A DNA stretch of 64,000 nucleotides from Bimuria novae-zelandiae CBS 107.79. Taxonomy: Eukaryota; Ascomycota; Dothideomycetes; Pleosporales; Didymosphaeriaceae. The stretch spans positions 159,550 to 223,549 of the forward strand of contig ML976762.1 of assembly GCA_010015655.1 (NCBI GenBank), read 5' to 3'. The position numbers and the translations under genes are program-made. Shown here piece by piece: positions 1-11,881 of the stretch. Below the pieces are notes generated by a model that did not search any database, was not told where the DNA came from, and saw nothing but the letters and a program-made list of their open reading frames with translations. Position 1 is the first letter of the stretch. Every line of letters begins with the position of its first letter.

Positions 1-150
1 TTTTTAAAAAAGCTATTCGTTAGACTTAATTTAAAAAGTATAATATTTACCTATAAGTAATAAATAATTAGGCATTTATTATTTAGTAAAACGCTAGGGT
101 TTTTAGTATTAATACTTAAAATTGGAATTTAAGATAATCAATATTGTTTA
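1..150. repeat. AT-rich repeat debris at the left edge
   Basis: The first 150 bases are strongly AT-rich (long A/T runs, few GC dinucleotides) and end abruptly where normal composition begins. This resembles the RIP-mutated interior of the transposon at 11882-13787. No open frame or terminal repeat is visible because the element is cut by the window edge. The element type cannot be told. Confidence 0.5.
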
Positions 151-199
151 CACGTTTTACACAGCTCACAAATTGTCACACTGTGTTAGGTGTTGAACA

Positions 200-3100
200 C
201 AAGACGCTGAGAGTATGAGGTTTGCGGAACTAAAATCGCCATACAGGAAGATCAGTGCCGTCGGACTTTGGTGAGATTATTAGAGTGAGCTCTTATGCCT
301 CTTTCGAACTACTTGGTGGCACCGTTGCTAGCCTTCATCATCATCACGTTCGCGCAGTTCGAAGACGTCTTTCAGATGCGGATTGGGTATATAAACGCTT
401 CTACGCCTGAGTTTCCACACTGTGTACAGCTTCAAGACTCACTTAAAGCTATGCGAGTAAGCTTCATGTGCGCCTACTGCTGGACTAAAATACTCTTTCT
501 AGAGTCATGATGAGTGTTGGTTCTGGGGGACTGAAACTGCCAGAGGGCGCCGATAATGGTCCTTTCTCTCGGTGTGTGGCCGAGACGTTGGACGCTCAAA
601 ATCTCCGGAGGAGAATCGTATTGGAGATGTAGATGCTCTAAAGGTAACATCTCGTGAAGCGACTAGTATCGACGCGATGTATCTTATGTCTGCTGCAGCT
701 TGGGTGATGATACCGCTCCACAGCAAGACTTTAAGAAGTAAAGACCGGATGGGCGAAGTGTATTTAAATTCTCCCGAAAGCAAAGTTGATCAGCTCAGTT
801 CTAACTGCTTCTGGCAGACATAAAATTAAGGAGTCCACCTTTATGTGCGCTTTGGAATCACAAAGCCTCCAGCAGCTGAAATGGTGGTTTCGCTCCTTAG
901 GGCCACGATCACCATTGAGACACTCTATGTGAAGACCTACAACTAAAAAGGGTGATTGTTTAGAGCCATATGTGTGCAGCCTGTTTGGGAATAAAGTGCA
1001 TTTCGTTATACGCATGTGCTTGTGCTCGCGGGTTCGTCGAAAATATGCAACTTGTTCCTGGGTGCCAATCTTCTGTCGAGTGGAAGAATACGATGGTGAT
1101 GATCAGCACGATCATGTCAAATAGATGAAAAGAATAGTCCGGATGAATGACGCTATATAAAGCCTTCTCTCCCTTCCTCCTTACTGTTGTTTCTACTTAG
1201 TCTACGTAGAGGTTAAAATTACACAGAGTTCGACCTGATGTGATCTTTGTGGACGGACTAAGAGATTCTCGAAGGAGAAGGCATGGGAAGGCACCTGTGA
1301 CGGTTCAGTATGGAAGCTTGGGCCACCCGTGCGGCCCGTGCACGTGATACTCACAGTATATAGCTCCGTAGAGTAGCTACTCAATCAACAACGATTGCCT
1401 CAACACTCTTTTCAATCGCGACTTCACAGCACCGGTTGCAGAAACTTGCTATTAACAAGGGAGGCGTGTTAAAAAGATATACGAGAAAGAAGAAGTGCTG
1501 CGTTGATTTTTCTATGGTAGAAATATCCTACATATATACATACTTTGGATTATGCCCAGAGTCTCGGCATGGAATCTGCTAGAATGGAAATAGATAGAAA
1601 CGTGCTGTAACAAAAGATAAAAGAACCACACATGTGACGGTTTAGGACATGAAGCTTGGGCCACCCGCGTACGTGCGGCCCGTGCATGTGACTCACGTGA
1701 TCCACAGTATATAGCTCCATAGAGTAGCTTCTCAATCAAAACAACGATTGCCTCAACACTCTTTTCGACGTCACAACACAAAAGAACCAACGTGACTGTG
1801 CTTCTTGTCCCCTCTTTTCTTACTTCTTTCGAAGCGCGAAGAGCTGAGTCTACTTGAAGATGTGTGTACGTTTCTGGATGCGTGGTGCAGCTTCCTGAGG
1901 TAGCCGTATCGAGTCAACCTTGGGGAATAATAGTACAATAAGTCAAATGGTGGTGGGGTGTTGCTGATGGAATCCTCACGCTCCAATTTGTACTCTAAAA
2001 TGCACCTGTATCTTGGCCAAAGTCATAAGCCCGTGCGGTAAGCCAAAACATCAACATTAACCGGCCTGTGGTTCCTGGCCCTCTTTGGTGGTTGAAATGC
2101 ACGCTAATGCTAAGTTTCTATGACAGCGCGCACTGAAAAGGTGGGAATTCATTTCCCGGATCTGAGCTAAGAGTAATTGCTTGGATTGGGACGGTCTTTG
2201 AAGACGAAGCGTATTATCGCTTGCTGTGAGAATGCTGAGAATATATAGACATCTCTCCAGAATCAAGACTTCTAATGAAGACGTTGTATACAAGCCTCCT
2301 GGGCGTTCTTTCACTCTACACTTTTGTCGTTCTCTTGGTGAACGACTAAAAATTCGGCTCACGACTGTCTATGTGCTGCTGGAACTTAAAAAAAAGCAGA
2401 AGGCACAGATGTGCCATGCTGAAGGACTAAGAGTTCTAGTAGAAGAGGTCTATGGAATGCGCTGAGTCGTCTTGGCCCGCTCTAAAATATTCAGGCTTGC
2501 CTCGTGTGTAATACCCTTGTAATACGGATTCGGTTGAGCAGAGATACGTATTTCTGGCAGCGAAGGGACTCATGATCTTCATCATCGTCCGCACTCTGTA
2601 CCGACTGATTACTCGAAATTTGTTCACCTGCACGTACGGGGTTGGGATGAACATGAGGTATATCAAGCCCCTCAATGACACTGCTTCTCGACACAACACA
2701 GCACCACCCTCTCGGGTTGGACTAAAAAACGAGTTTGAACTCGTCCATGGAGAGCGGTTTCTTGTGGATCAAATGTCGAACGTCTGGCGCCATGGAACCC
2801 CGCTTCGTTTCTTCCAAGGTTTAAATCCTGAAGCACCATCGTCATAGCTGACGAGCCCTTGCAGGGGACGGAGCTGCTCGGAGTGTGGTGGAGATGAGAT
2901 TCATCACTACTACATTCCAACTGTGAGCGACCGTAGCGATATATGACCGGAGTTCTTCTTTCAAGCTCAGACGATGATGTTCTATATTAAGCCCTTTTCT
3001 TTGTCACTTTTTGTTCACTACACTTCTGCACACTCATCGTGGGTGACTAAAATTTCTGCAAAGCGCCTCCATGCGGAAGAACGAGAGGATCGTGTTCCTA

Positions 3101-4570
3101 GAACTCATGGGCTGCGGCCTCTTAGAAGACTAAAAGTAATCACTGAGGCAAACAACGCGCGCCATTTCCCTCGTCTTGAGGGCTAAAAACAATTACGGCG
3201 ATGACCCATGTGCTTTGCGGAAGTCATCTTGTATTCCCCTCAGACGTCCTCCTTTCGGAAGCGCTCGTAGTGATGCAGTTCACCACCATCATCAATGACT
3301 CTCACAACACTCTATTCCGTATTCCTCCTTCCCGTACACATTCAAATTACGCACTTCAGACGACGAGCGACCATAAAGCCCAAGAACTTCCACCAATCTT
3401 TCTTTTCACCACAATACGTTGAATCTTCCGTGCAGGAAACTAAAAATGCAATGGAAAACGGCCCATGGGAGACGTTTCCGTCTTTCCGGTGTCTTCTTCT
3501 CCTGGAAAACTAAAACTCGATTGACGCCCATGCCATGTGACCTTTTTCTTCTGGAAGGCTAAATAAAGCCAGGCGCCTTAAACTATGCGCTGCCTTTCCT
3601 TTGGATGACTAAAATTTCTGTTTTCCCAAGATCATGTGTTCTCCTTCCTGTGGAAGACTAAAAGCCACCGGACAGTAAGTCATGCCGTGTTCTTCCTCCG
3701 GAAGCTTATATAACTACAGCAATAACCTATGCGGTCCTCCTTCCCCTAGAAGACGAAAAGAAGCCTAGCACAGTTCATGTGCCGTCTTCGTTCCGGGGGA
3801 CTAAAGTACAAGTCGCCTCACTTAATGTTGTCTCCACCTAAAGGACTAAAATCCACACATGGGAAATCCCATGCGCCCTCCTTTTCTTCGGAAGACCAAA
3901 AGCTCTCTCGCCACATCATATGCTTTCCCTCTTCCTGTGCGACTAAAAGTGCCCATATCAGCGGTGCATGTGCCCGTCTCCCTCGCCGTGGACAGAAACC
4001 ACACTTACGCATTCTTATGGGCTTTGCCTGCGCGTCGTTCCAGTTCCATCAAACGTGATATTCTCATCCTTTTCTATACTGATGCTCACCACCACCCCCT
4101 GCCCACGCGCGTTCAGTGGTTGAATACTATGGAGATCAGACGAAGCTAGTTGTATAACCCCGTCTCTTCGCTCTTTATTCTTCACAGTAGCACTCCACCT
4201 TCCAGGTGACTAAAACGCGATTGCTCAGAGAACTATGTGCGCCCCTCCCGGCGGGAGACTAAAAAGTACGAACATCAGAACCCATGAGCTCCCGGTGGGG
4301 GACTCAAAACGCCGCAGTGGTGTTTCATGTGCGACCCTCCAGGCGGGGAACCAAAAAAGGGCTCCGACTACTATATATGGGCAGCTAGGAGACTTGGACT
4401 AAAAAAGGACATTCTTGCAAGAAATGTCGGTTCCTCCGGTGGAGACTAAAAAAGCAAAGCTAGGTGAATGATGCGTGCGGCGCGGCGACTTCGAATTTCC
4501 TACCAGAAACTTTTATGTGCACGTGCGGAAAGCAGAAGACCGTTATCTTCTTAGACTTCACTCCTAGACA
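200..4570. repeat. Degenerate tandem array, unit about 45-50 bases
   Basis: A GACTAAAA-like word recurs at a nearly constant step. Clear starts are 3607, 3656, 3703 (diverged), 3752, 3799, 3844, 3894 and 3941, then 4208, 4256, 4301, 4349, 4397 and 4444, giving steps of 45-50 bases. Between these words most units carry CATGTGC or CATGGGC and a CCTCCTTCC-like pyrimidine block. Weaker units occur leftward (2342, 2429, 2726, 3045, 3128, 3181, 3439, 3509) and sparsely near 221, 487 and 529. The stretch 1000-2100 mostly lacks the pattern. No protein frame is conserved between units, so it is not read as coding. The right end lies next to the 3' side of the dehydrin-like gene. Confidence 0.7.
1296..1780 (+). 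repeat. Direct duplication of about 140 bases
   Basis: The segments 1296-1435 and 1633-1780 are diverged direct copies. Both start with TGTGACGGTT, share AAGCTTGGGCCACCCG, then AGTATATAGCTCC, AGAGTAGCT and ACGATTGCCTCAACACTC. They differ by small indels. Each copy carries a TATATA-like word, which could be a promoter relic, but no gene follows either copy. Confidence 0.6.
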
Positions 4571-4812
4571 ACTAAGATGGTAATGCTCTCCACCACCGCC
4601 GCGCCCCTCACTCCGCGCTTAGTGAACGCTCAGACTTGGCATCTTAGTTTCAGCGAGCAAACGTCACGCCCATGTCCAGCAAGGTGTATATCATCTCAGT
4701 ATATTATACACATGTACTACCCATGCCATTGTTACCCTATCAACACGCGTAAACTAAGATAAAATCTTGAATGTCATAAGTCATGCCTCAATCTCAGGCT
4801 GCTGCGCTGAAA

Positions 4813-7800
4813 TCAGTACAGCGTATCCTTCTTGCGTACATCCTCCCAGTTCGTCGCACTTTCACCCGGAACCTGGTGCTGCCCCGGGATAGTCTGACTG
4901 CCGTCAGTTCCACCATGACCATCACCATATCGCTCGACATTCATCGGCAACCCCGTATGCGGCTCCGTTACCGTGTGGTGACCGCCGGTGACATCCTCTA
5001 CGGGATGAGCACCGTACACGCCTGGGCGAATTGGCCTGTGGGATGTCAGATACACGAGCAATCAGGGATGTGAATCAGAGCAACTTACTGGTCTCTAGAC
5101 ACCATGTTCGGATCACTGATCGGTCCATCAGTGCCGACATGTTCACGTTTACCTACCGATCCGGAGTGTTCAAGAGACTCCCGCGAGGGATGGCCCTTGG
5201 GTGGGTCTTTGTGGAGGACGTGACGACCGTGTTTCTCACCCAGATGCCTCCCATCTTCGTGCTCATCAGGTGCTGCACCGGCAGCATACTCCCTCGAATG
5301 GCGCGGGCCGTCGCGGGATTGACGTGGGCTATGTTCCGCGCTACCCTCCCGATCCTTATCCTTCTTGTTCAAGAATGTCAGGAAGCGATGTTTCTTCTCG
5401 GGCATACCCTCTCCTTCGGGCTCCTGTGAATGTCTCTCTTGCTCAACTCTTGCAGCCGCGAGTCTCTCATCATGCTCTTTTTGCTGTTTCTCCAGTTGAT
5501 TCGCATGCTCATGCTCTTTGTGCTCAGCCTCTTTCTGACGCTTTTTCTCCTCGGCTGCGACGAGCTTGTCGTGGTGCTTCTGGTCGTGCACTTGCCGTTT
5601 CCCGAGCGCTTTTTGTTGATTGTCGAGAGCTTTCTGCTGCTCTTTCGAAAGACGCTCTTGCTCTTTCTGCGCCTCGTGTTGTGAGAACCCGTACGCACCT
5701 GCGCCAAGGGCACCCGCGCCGGCCGCCGTGCCAAGGGCGGCGTTGCGCTTAGTGTGATCTTCCTCGGGAACCTGCGCAGAGTCGTAGCGCTGGTGTACGG
5801 CAGTGTCGGGCTGGTCATACGCGCGGTTTGCCAGTGGTTGCTGAGTTTGATCCTGCCCATGCGTGGCGGCGTATGCTCCAGCGCCTAACACCCCAGTTTC
5901 GCCAACAACAGCTGCATCCCGACCGTAGTGATGTTGACCCTGTGGGACTCCTGATTGTTGAGTAGAAGCGGTAGGATTGTAGCGTTGCTCCCCAAGGGTT
6001 TGCCCCCCAGTACCAGGGTACTGTTTGTCTCCGCCATGCTCACGTGTAGCAGCATATGTTCCACCAACAGCTGCTCCAAGGCCGCCTGCAATAGTAGTAT
6101 CGGGCCCATAGTGATGCTGTTGATCTTGGGTAGACGCGTGGGACGGCTGAGAACCAGGAAATTCTGGCTCATGAGCACCAGGTGCGGATGGATCGTAACG
6201 TTGATCATTCATAGAAGCGGAGGGCTGGGTGCTGGGGTGTTCACCATACGTCTTCGCAACCTCATACGCGCCATACCCGGCTGCACCAGTGCTTCCTGCA
6301 ATGGCCGCATCGCGTCCGTAATGGTGTTCCTCTCTACGAGGATCCTTGTCGGGCACGTTCGGCGCAACCTGGTTCGATTGCGCTTCTTTTGGTGCGGCTT
6401 TCTGTTTCTGCGGATCAGGGAGAACCCTAGGGTCCAGTACGTTCGCAACATCACTTTTATGCGGACCCACAGTCGAAGGGGCCGGATCTTCAACAGTAGG
6501 AGCAGCGTAATGGTGCTTTTGCAAATTGTGATCGGGTTGCACCCGCGGATCAAGAACATTAGCGACATTGCTTTTGTGGGGTCCAATCGTTGATGAAGCT
6601 AGACCAGAGTCGGGCTCATTGTCTCGTTGACTGACATACAAGCCCGCAGTGGTCGCAGCACTGGCTCCTACGAGTGCGGCATCACGACCATAGTGGTGTT
6701 GAGAGTCAGGTTTGACGTCCTGGCTAGCCGTGGGATATCCCTTGTTCTCCAACTCCCGCTCACCAGGCGCTTCATGTTCCGAAGGCCGGGAAGAATTAAC
6801 AATATCACCGGGGAGCGCAGCGTTACGCGGTGTACGGTTCTTCGAAGCAGTTGGGTCATATCGTTGCTCGACAAACCCACCCCGGGGTGTTGTATCGATG
6901 CGTGGATAGATCTGTTGCGAATAGTAGGGGTTCGGCTCGTCAGGAAAGCTATTCTGATCAATATCTGTCGACTCCTTCTGGTGATGCTTTCCCGCAGCAT
7001 AAGCACCTGCTCCGGTTTCCCCTACACCTCCAGCGATAGCGGCATCACGATCATAATGATGCTGGGACGTAGGCTCTGCCGAGCGGGACTGTGGTTGATC
7101 TAGAGACCCTGTGTGACGTAATTCGGGCTCTGCGAAAGCGGAGGGACTAGTTTCGGCGACGGGCTTGCTCTGTAGGTACGAGGGTGCGTTTTCTTCTTCG
7201 ACTGGCGTTGGGCTAGGATATTCTCCTGGAATATGCAAGTGGGGATCGAGTCTATTGGCAGTGTCCGTCACATGCGGCCCGGATTTGAATAAAAGGTCAC
7301 TCTTTGGGGCATCTGGTGACTGCAGACGTTCTCCTTCGAATTTGTGACCGTGGCCCCCGTGATCGTGATTGCCCCAGCCATAGGCAGCTGCGGTCGCTGT
7401 TGTAGCAGCAACCAAAGCTTCCGGATTCGCGGAACGCGAGGCCTGGGTTTGAGTGTTCGCTTCGGTTCGCTCATCGTCCTGAGGCATAGTCGAGGCTCTA
7501 GTAGCGGTCGCAGCAGCCCCGGCAAGACCCTCACAGCCTCGATCCTCGTGAGGTCTTGTTTCTCGCTCCTTGGTACCAGGCTCGCGTTCACTGGTGGCAG
7601 TTGTCGTTGGAGCCCGCTGAGTGACTCCTCCAGCCAGAGGGAATGATCGGCCAGACTCTGGGACATCCGACACCTGCCTCTGAGTGTTGATATGGGGTGT
7701 CTCACCCAGACCACCAAGATTTGACTCCTCGGGCCTTCCTCTCGACCCATGTTCCGCCAATGCACCCGCACCCACAGCGCCTGCACCCAATCCGACGCCC

Positions 7801-8430
7801 TGTCCGAGGTGTGATGTCTGATCACACGTTCTCGCACCCAGCAAGTCTTCGTTTGGCGCAGCCTGATTGCCTCCATGTTGACGTTGCTCGAACGGATTGT
7901 TGGTCGCTCGTGCTGCATGAGCATCGTTGGATCCTTGAGGGAAGCCGATGACCCCTGACTTGATACTGGCAGTACTTGTGTCCTCACGTGGAGCTGGTAG
8001 ATATTGGTCCGGATGCAAGCTGGAAGTTGCGCTTGGCGCGGAAGATGCATCGGCATAGCTGGAAGTGGTCTTGGGTACGTGCGGAGTGTTTGAGAAATGC
8101 GGTGCATGGTCGGTGGTCTGAATCGGTTCGCCGGCATTGTTACCTTTGGCATATTGGTCGTATATGGGATGGTGTCTTGAGTAGACATTAGTTTTAGTAT
8201 GGAGCAGCCGAAAAACATAGCTTACTCAGATTGCTTTGCACCTCCTAGATGACTACCCTCTCCAGACAAGGCTGCGGTGTTTGAGCGGTCAAACTCGGCT
8301 GCGGTAGGCGTATCGTGTCGACCATGTGCGTTGTCGTTCTCCTTCCCCACTCCATGAGATCTATGAGAATCAATAACTATTCACATGCGGCAGTGGAGCA
8401 AACTCACAGCACGCTCTTAATCTTCTCCAT
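4813..8430 (-). CDS. DPR-motif dehydrin-like stress protein, 1155 aa, four exons
   Basis: Exons in transcript order are 8430-8408, 8360-8226, 8175-5089 and 5035-4813. Introns are 47, 50 and 53 bases with GT..AG ends, and the joined length of 3468 bases is in frame. The protein starts MEKIKSVLSHGVGKEN. Near residues 260, 490 and 530 it carries GPHxxDxAN-LDPR-type motifs (one reads LDPH), the DPR motif of Aspergillus DprA/B/C dehydrin-like proteins, which protect cells in oxidative, osmotic and cold stress. Five HHYGRDAA-type blocks, each followed by a Gly/Ala-rich segment, alternate with disordered linkers. A charged, coiled-coil-like Glu/Lys/Gln/His region precedes the tail. The last exon restores a conserved-looking end, GVYGAHPVEDVTGG, that the single long frame misses because it runs into a stop inside the last intron. 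The family assignment rests on the motifs. The binding target and cell location are not visible. Confidence 0.85.
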
Positions 8431-10217
8431 GTTGCCTGCTTTGGAAGCACTGGCGGCCAATGGTCGAAAGAGCAGAGGACAGGGTATCACAGGGTTGTCT
8501 CTGGAAACAGTTCGAGACGAATTAGCCAAGCTCAAATACAGTAGAGATGGTACTATGGTTTGTGATGCACGCAGGGCAGTAGCGACCTAGAACGGCCATT
8601 GACATCATCGAAGCACTGTTAGCTGCGGGAAGGCGCACCCCGCTGCGTGTAATTGGAACGCACAACGACCGTCACGCCCAGAACGACACAAAGTACACCC
8701 AAACTGGTTTATGAGTTCAAGAGGTGTTAAGTGCCAAACCATTCAAGCTTCGTGTCCCTCGCGGATCGTCACGACCCTGGCGCTGCATCGTGGACTACGC
8801 ACGGTGCGAGCTTATTAGTGGGATTGCGCAGAGCTTCAGGACCTCGCGGCTCGAGACAAAGGGCACCGAACAGTCTGCTGAACACGCGCTATCCTTCAGT
8901 ATGAGCCAGCTGATGAGGTACGTTTGTGGCGCAGGAACGGGATCTTGCTCCTACAATACATTGTTCGCGATACGAATGACGCACGCAGATCGCTGCGTTT
9001 ACCCCACACCGAGTTCCGGACGCCACCGTATCATCGCAGGCTGCAGCAAAAATAGTCAAAGCTATGACATGCCCAGTCGTGCTCACGGGTACAGTCAGGA
9101 CGTTGGGCAGTCGGAAACTGTGACACACACACACAAAAGTAGTACTGGAGAACGGGCCGTAGAGTAGACACTTGCTTGTCCGAAGTGCTGTCCCCTGTCC
9201 GCACCTCCGCTGCACGTGACGTTTTAGGAGCCCTGGAGAGTTGGAGACACGAAGAGCCGCAACGCTCCCATGTCGCTGGTACCAGCGACGACAAGAGGCC
9301 GCGGCTGCGCTATCCCGACCGCAGATCTCTCCCCGATGAACCCTCCGGAAGGGCGGCGGCCCCTGCATTTGAACAGTTGTGCAGAGAAAAAATCGCGCAA
9401 CTGGGCCGGGCGGCACCGATGTTGAGCGAGTGAGGCGTCTTTTCCTCCATAGAGCAGAGCCGGCCTTGCCTCTCCCACGCGCCTAGTCACACGGTCGCTG
9501 CAAGCTAACGTCAACGCTTCTTTGGGCCTTCCTCGGATCTTGGGGGTTCGCGTAAAGTCGTAGATACTGGATCGCGGTGTGTAGCAATCGTGAAGGATCT
9601 CGGCCGGAGGGAGCGGCATGAGGACTTGGCTGATGGATAGACGAAACTCGGCTGCGCGCACCCCTCTTGCCAATCCCCATTGATTGATACAAAGAACGGA
9701 TGACCCAAAGGTCGATATGTTGTCTCCGCAGCTTGCCCTCGCACCTCCACGCTTCGCCGTCATCCTGATCGAGTGCTAGCGACGCTCGCCTGCTGACCTG
9801 CCGCGCGCTTGCCGTATCCTCCCAGTCAAAGTGCACGCATACTACGTACAGTATACCCACCATACCCACATGCACACCTCGAGCTAGGCCAAAGTCCGGT
9901 GCGTTGCCCACGCCGAACCGCGCTGCTGCGAACGCTCTCCTCTCCTCTCCACTGTGCATTCGCGACTTCCCCATACCGAGCGACATCGAATGCGCCTTCT
10001 ATTTTTACCGCAAGAGTCAAGTAGGAATCAGGAAGGAGCGGAGGACTACTACTGTACATCGGCAGGCACGAGGTCACTTCGCGAACCCACTCACCACTCA
10101 GCACGTCCGCTACCGTCTTGGTCGTAACGCACCTACCACAGGCCTCTCGCCTCTCTGTGCAATTGAAACCGCAATTACTGCAACGACTGCTGCAACAACA
10201 CGATCACACACACCGCA
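8431..10217. other. Intergenic region, no gene recognised
   Basis: This stretch lies between the divergent starts at 8430 (-) and 10218 (+), so it should contain both promoters. Open frames on both strands reach 147-179 codons (for example 8724-9167 +), but they overlap each other, have no recognisable domain and no matching introns. A short CA run lies at 9123-9135. The last 100 bases before 10218 are rich in CAAC/CACA words typical of a fungal 5' leader. Confidence 0.5.
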
Positions 10218-11110
10218 ATGCCGCTCCGATCGCGTCTGCGCCGTGCCTTCACTCGCGGCTCCCACGACGACCCACAGCTCGTACGGGGCAAGAAGTCGAA
10301 GAACCCAGACCCCAATGTCTACCAGCCGGGCGAGAAGATGCCGCCGCTGAAGTACCGCCGGCCTGTCGCTCCAGAACACAAAGCACACCTCGAGTCGTTC
10401 GACTGGGCCAAGGCATGGCGGCGGAAGAGCGCCCAGAGCATATACTCACCCATGGGGTCCCGCATGGTCTCGCGAAAGAGCAGCTTCCAGTCATTCCGCA
10501 CACGGAGAAGCGTCCGCAGCGTAAACAGACGGAGTCAGAGCAAGCCCCGCGGCAATGACGACTACAGGGAGAATGACAGCGGTATCGGAGCGAGTCTTGA
10601 CGACGACAACCACATCCGCGAGCACAGCGACGAAGAGGGCGATGTGACGAATGGTGAGTCTAGAGCCTCCATTGCCTTTGAATTGGCCCATCTAACAGTG
10701 GCATAGTCGGCCTCTCTCGCAACCCCACAGAAGACCCGAAGCGCCCCCGCAAATCGTCGAGCATCCACCGCCGGTCCATGTCGATACAATCAGGTGGCTC
10801 GCGGCCGCCCACGTCGGATCGCGTTCGCCGCCCAAGCGTGGCCAGTCCGCAGAGCGACACGCCGTTCGATCCCGAAGAACTCGAGGCGGCGCTACAGAAG
10901 ACGACGCTAGATCCTACCAAGGAGGTGGATACTCCTTTAGACCGCAGCGGTGAAATCAGTCCGAACCATCCCCATGACCGCGCCTTCACAAGCCCCGAGC
11001 GGGAGCAGTGGGAGCCAGACCCGCCTCTTCGACCCCGCGAACGTCTTATCGCTTTTGACGACGACCATATCGGACGCGTGTCTGATCCGCGTCGGAACGA
11101 CACCCTCTGA
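10218..11110 (+). CDS. Hypothetical basic, serine-rich protein, 279 aa, two exons
   Basis: Exons are 10218-10653 and 10707-11110. The 53-base intron starts GTGAGT and ends GCATAG, and the joined 840 bases are in frame. The start sits in a good context (CACCGCAATG). The protein opens with a basic segment, MPLRSRLRRAFTRG, followed by a Pro/Tyr-rich stretch and then a long Ser/Arg-rich, probably disordered middle. The C-terminal half has acidic blocks such as FDPEELEAAL and ends RVSDPRRNDTL. I see no enzyme motif, signal peptide or membrane segment. Codon use looks normal for the region. I do not recognise a named family. A regulatory or scaffold role is only a guess from the composition. Confidence 0.7.
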
Positions 11111-11881
11111 GCATACCTTGAACGAAGAAACAACATGCCCCATGCATGCGTGGGGCGGACACGAGCTGGAGAAGATGACTGTACATATTCACTTGATCTG
11201 TTTGCATCTGCATTTGGGTGGGGTGGCTGCATCATATATATCTGCATGGCCGACGGCGTTACCAGGGTACGCTGTTGGATGCCGATTCCCGCATCCTACA
11301 CGCGTTTTGTTTTCGTTGGTGGCTGTCTGATTACCGTTTTTCCATATTTTTGCACAGTCTGCGGGAAGTACGTGGTTGCCAGTGGATCTCGAGGGTGCGC
11401 GATCAACTGCGCATGTGCACGAAAATGTGAGAGAGTATCTTCTACAATTGTCAATGGACATGCTTGCCGTGAGTGAATGGTCGAGAAACGAATATGGATC
11501 CAGTGCAGCGCTCCTGCTCGCCTCCGAAGCGAGCGGAAAGCTATCGCTACCCACCGGAATAGCGCGTGGGAATCGTGATGCAGATTCTGGTGCAAACGAG
11601 TGCTTGGTGTTCAAATCGGGCCGATCAGAACGGACGGCTTTTAACGGCACTACAGTGTGTACGCGCAACACCACCACATAGCTGTTTCGTAGGGACAGAG
11701 GAGCAGGTTCGCGGTCCTTCCCCCAGGATCCTGCGTGCTGCTTCCGCACATGTACTGTGTGGGTTTATCTTGCTAGAGTTGTTCCTCTCCGTTGCGTCAA
11801 GGCGTATTTTGTTGCAGTAGGAAAGATTGTGCAATTGTCTGCCTCTCCATTCCGTGTCTGCTATCTAGAAGCTGCGGAGTA
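11111..11881. other. 3' flank of the preceding gene and pre-insertion sequence
   Basis: No gene is recognised between the stop at 11110 and the transposon end at 11882. Frames on both strands up to 186 codons are open, but none has a domain or plausible splice structure. The sequence is of normal base composition and ends at the TA (11880-11881) that was duplicated by the transposon insertion. Confidence 0.4.

Noticed and set aside
200..4570. The regular array as a CRISPR locus.
   Set aside because: The units are too diverged, spacers are not unique between exact repeats, and the genome is fungal.
5201..8191. Long plus-strand frames opposite the dehydrin-like gene.
   Set aside because: They are mirror frames caused by the biased codon use of the minus-strand gene.
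8724..9416. Open frames of 147 and 175 codons on opposite strands.
   Set aside because: They overlap each other, lack domains and lie in a divergent promoter region.
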